Shown one piece after another: positions 62,983 through 64,000 of a stretch of 64,000 nt of DNA. A program made the translations under genes and the position numbers. Below the pieces are notes generated by a model. It was not told where the DNA came from, did not search any database, and saw only the letters and a list, made by a program, of their open reading frames with translations. Source of the stretch: Triglochin maritima (taxonomy: Eukaryota > Streptophyta > Magnoliopsida > Alismatales > Juncaginaceae); assembly GCA_963682175.1 (NCBI GenBank), contig OY821775.1, positions 4,650,001-4,714,000 on the forward strand, read 5' to 3'. Each line of letters starts with the position of its first letter. Within the stretch, counting starts at the first letter, position 1.

Positions 62983-64000
62983 GTCCAACCATGTGCAGTC
63001 AGTTTTCCGTTATGTACGTGTCATTGAAACATTTTGTTACATCTATTATTTGGTTTAAGTTAGCAAGGCAAAGACTGCTTTTATCCGTAGTGGGTTTTTA
63101 AACATCTGGTGCGGTCACTGATTGGTAGGTTGGGGGGGGGGGGGGGGGTGAACTATGGTGTGATGGGTTCTGGGTTTGTAGGGGTGTGTTCCGTGATAAG
63201 CTTTCTCTGTTTATGCTTCAAATAGGAAATTTAGTTGCGTATGTTTGCGTTTGCCCTATTTAATGCCGAATTCTCCCAAATTCTGTTCTAATCTTAAAGA
63301 TGAGCAACGTTTTCGTTTTGTGCATTTTGATATTGTTGTTGAATACGAATGGAAAACATCAAGGCTGTCTTAATTGGTTGGTTCTAGTCACTATCCGAGT
63401 GGGTTTTCTGTACTGTGGTGTTCGGTTGATTCCTGGAGTGACGTCTAACGATCAAGATGTTGGTCCATTACTCCATTATAACTTGAGGCGTTTTTTTTAG
63501 GTTAATTGTGGTTTGGCATAACAGGCTTTCAGTTGGTTTATTACCTTGGATCTCGTTTTAAAACGTCTCTTTCCTGCTTCGACCTATTAAGTTGTACCGT
63601 TTCATGAATTTCGCTCGTTGAGCTTTAATTATAACTGCTAGTGAATTACTTGGTGGAAATGGTTTAAATCACATTATATTCGTCAAGGTGTGATCATGAT
63701 GGTTTGGTTCTTCCTGCGTAATTTCGGTTTGTCCTTAAAGTTATAGTTTGAAATTGTAAATTCTCGTTGAAATTGACATTCTAAGCATGCATACCGTTTG
63801 ATATTGTAAGTCCTTGTTCGTATGTTAACGTAGGAAGTTCAAACTTCATTTTAGTAGGAAATGTTTACGAGAATTAGGTTCAATGCAAGGATGCTATCTT
63901 ACGACAGCGCACCAACGTGTTACGCTGTTGATCCCATATTATTCACGCCAAGTTACTTCTTAAAGAAAGGTAAGTGAATATTATTAGGCGTAAAGTAAGT
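62983..64000. other. 3' untranslated region of the HSP70 gene and intergenic
   Basis: The first few hundred bases after the stop should be 3' untranslated region. A G17 run lies at 63132-63148. No further gene is recognisable to the window end. Confidence 0.5.

Overview
This is a window of nuclear DNA from a flowering plant, most likely a eudicot. The genes have many short introns with GT-AG borders and AT-rich non-coding sequence, the proteins match plant families, and DNA transposons of the Mutator and hAT superfamilies are common. I cannot name the species. No rRNA, tRNA, CRISPR array or bacterial-style operon was seen.

Layout. 1-6.9 kb is the body of a Mutator-like element on the minus strand. 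It carries a MURA-type transposase gene, cut at the left window edge, and a plant-mobile-domain (MAIN-like) gene. Each gene has its own copy of the same leader, TATA box and an upstream array of 27-bp palindromes. Both reading frames are broken by single-base lesions (a TGA, and a 1-nt slip in an A run). 7.7-30.5 kb (minus) is a 25-exon gene for the plant spatacsin (SPG11-like) protein. My spliced model is 9606 nt, exactly 3202 codons including the stop. Its introns hold a minisatellite, tandem duplications and a ~960-bp Mutator-type MITE with an 8-bp target duplication. Its ~2.5-kb 5' leader region contains about five diverged ~250-bp tandem repeats. 34.0-37.2 kb is a decayed hAT element (plus). 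37.8-40.3 kb (minus) is a three-exon gene for a 196-aa conserved plant protein of unknown function. 41.3-41.8 kb is a cluster of CGGTCNACCG-type palindromes. 45.9-47.6 kb (plus) is a two-coding-exon gene for a 203-aa plant-specific protein. 49.69-50.08 kb (plus) is an intronless 129-aa plant-specific protein gene. 53.1-57.9 kb is a transposon graveyard: a hAT relic, a ~1-kb element with ~50-bp terminal inverted repeats, another ~960-bp inverted-repeat element, a perfect 43-bp-arm hairpin and a 475-bp foldback MITE. 58.6-63.0 kb (plus) is a nine-coding-exon gene for an HSP110/SSE-type HSP70 (HSP70-14/15 group, 848 aa), with heat shock elements just upstream.

The host genes look like independent housekeeping loci: endolysosomal trafficking (spatacsin), chaperone nucleotide exchange (HSP70-15 type) and three small plant-specific proteins. 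The least expected structure is the left-end Mutator element, in which two unrelated proteins are fed by duplicated promoters studded with palindromes. The second is the concentration of foldback DNA directly against the heat-shock promoter.
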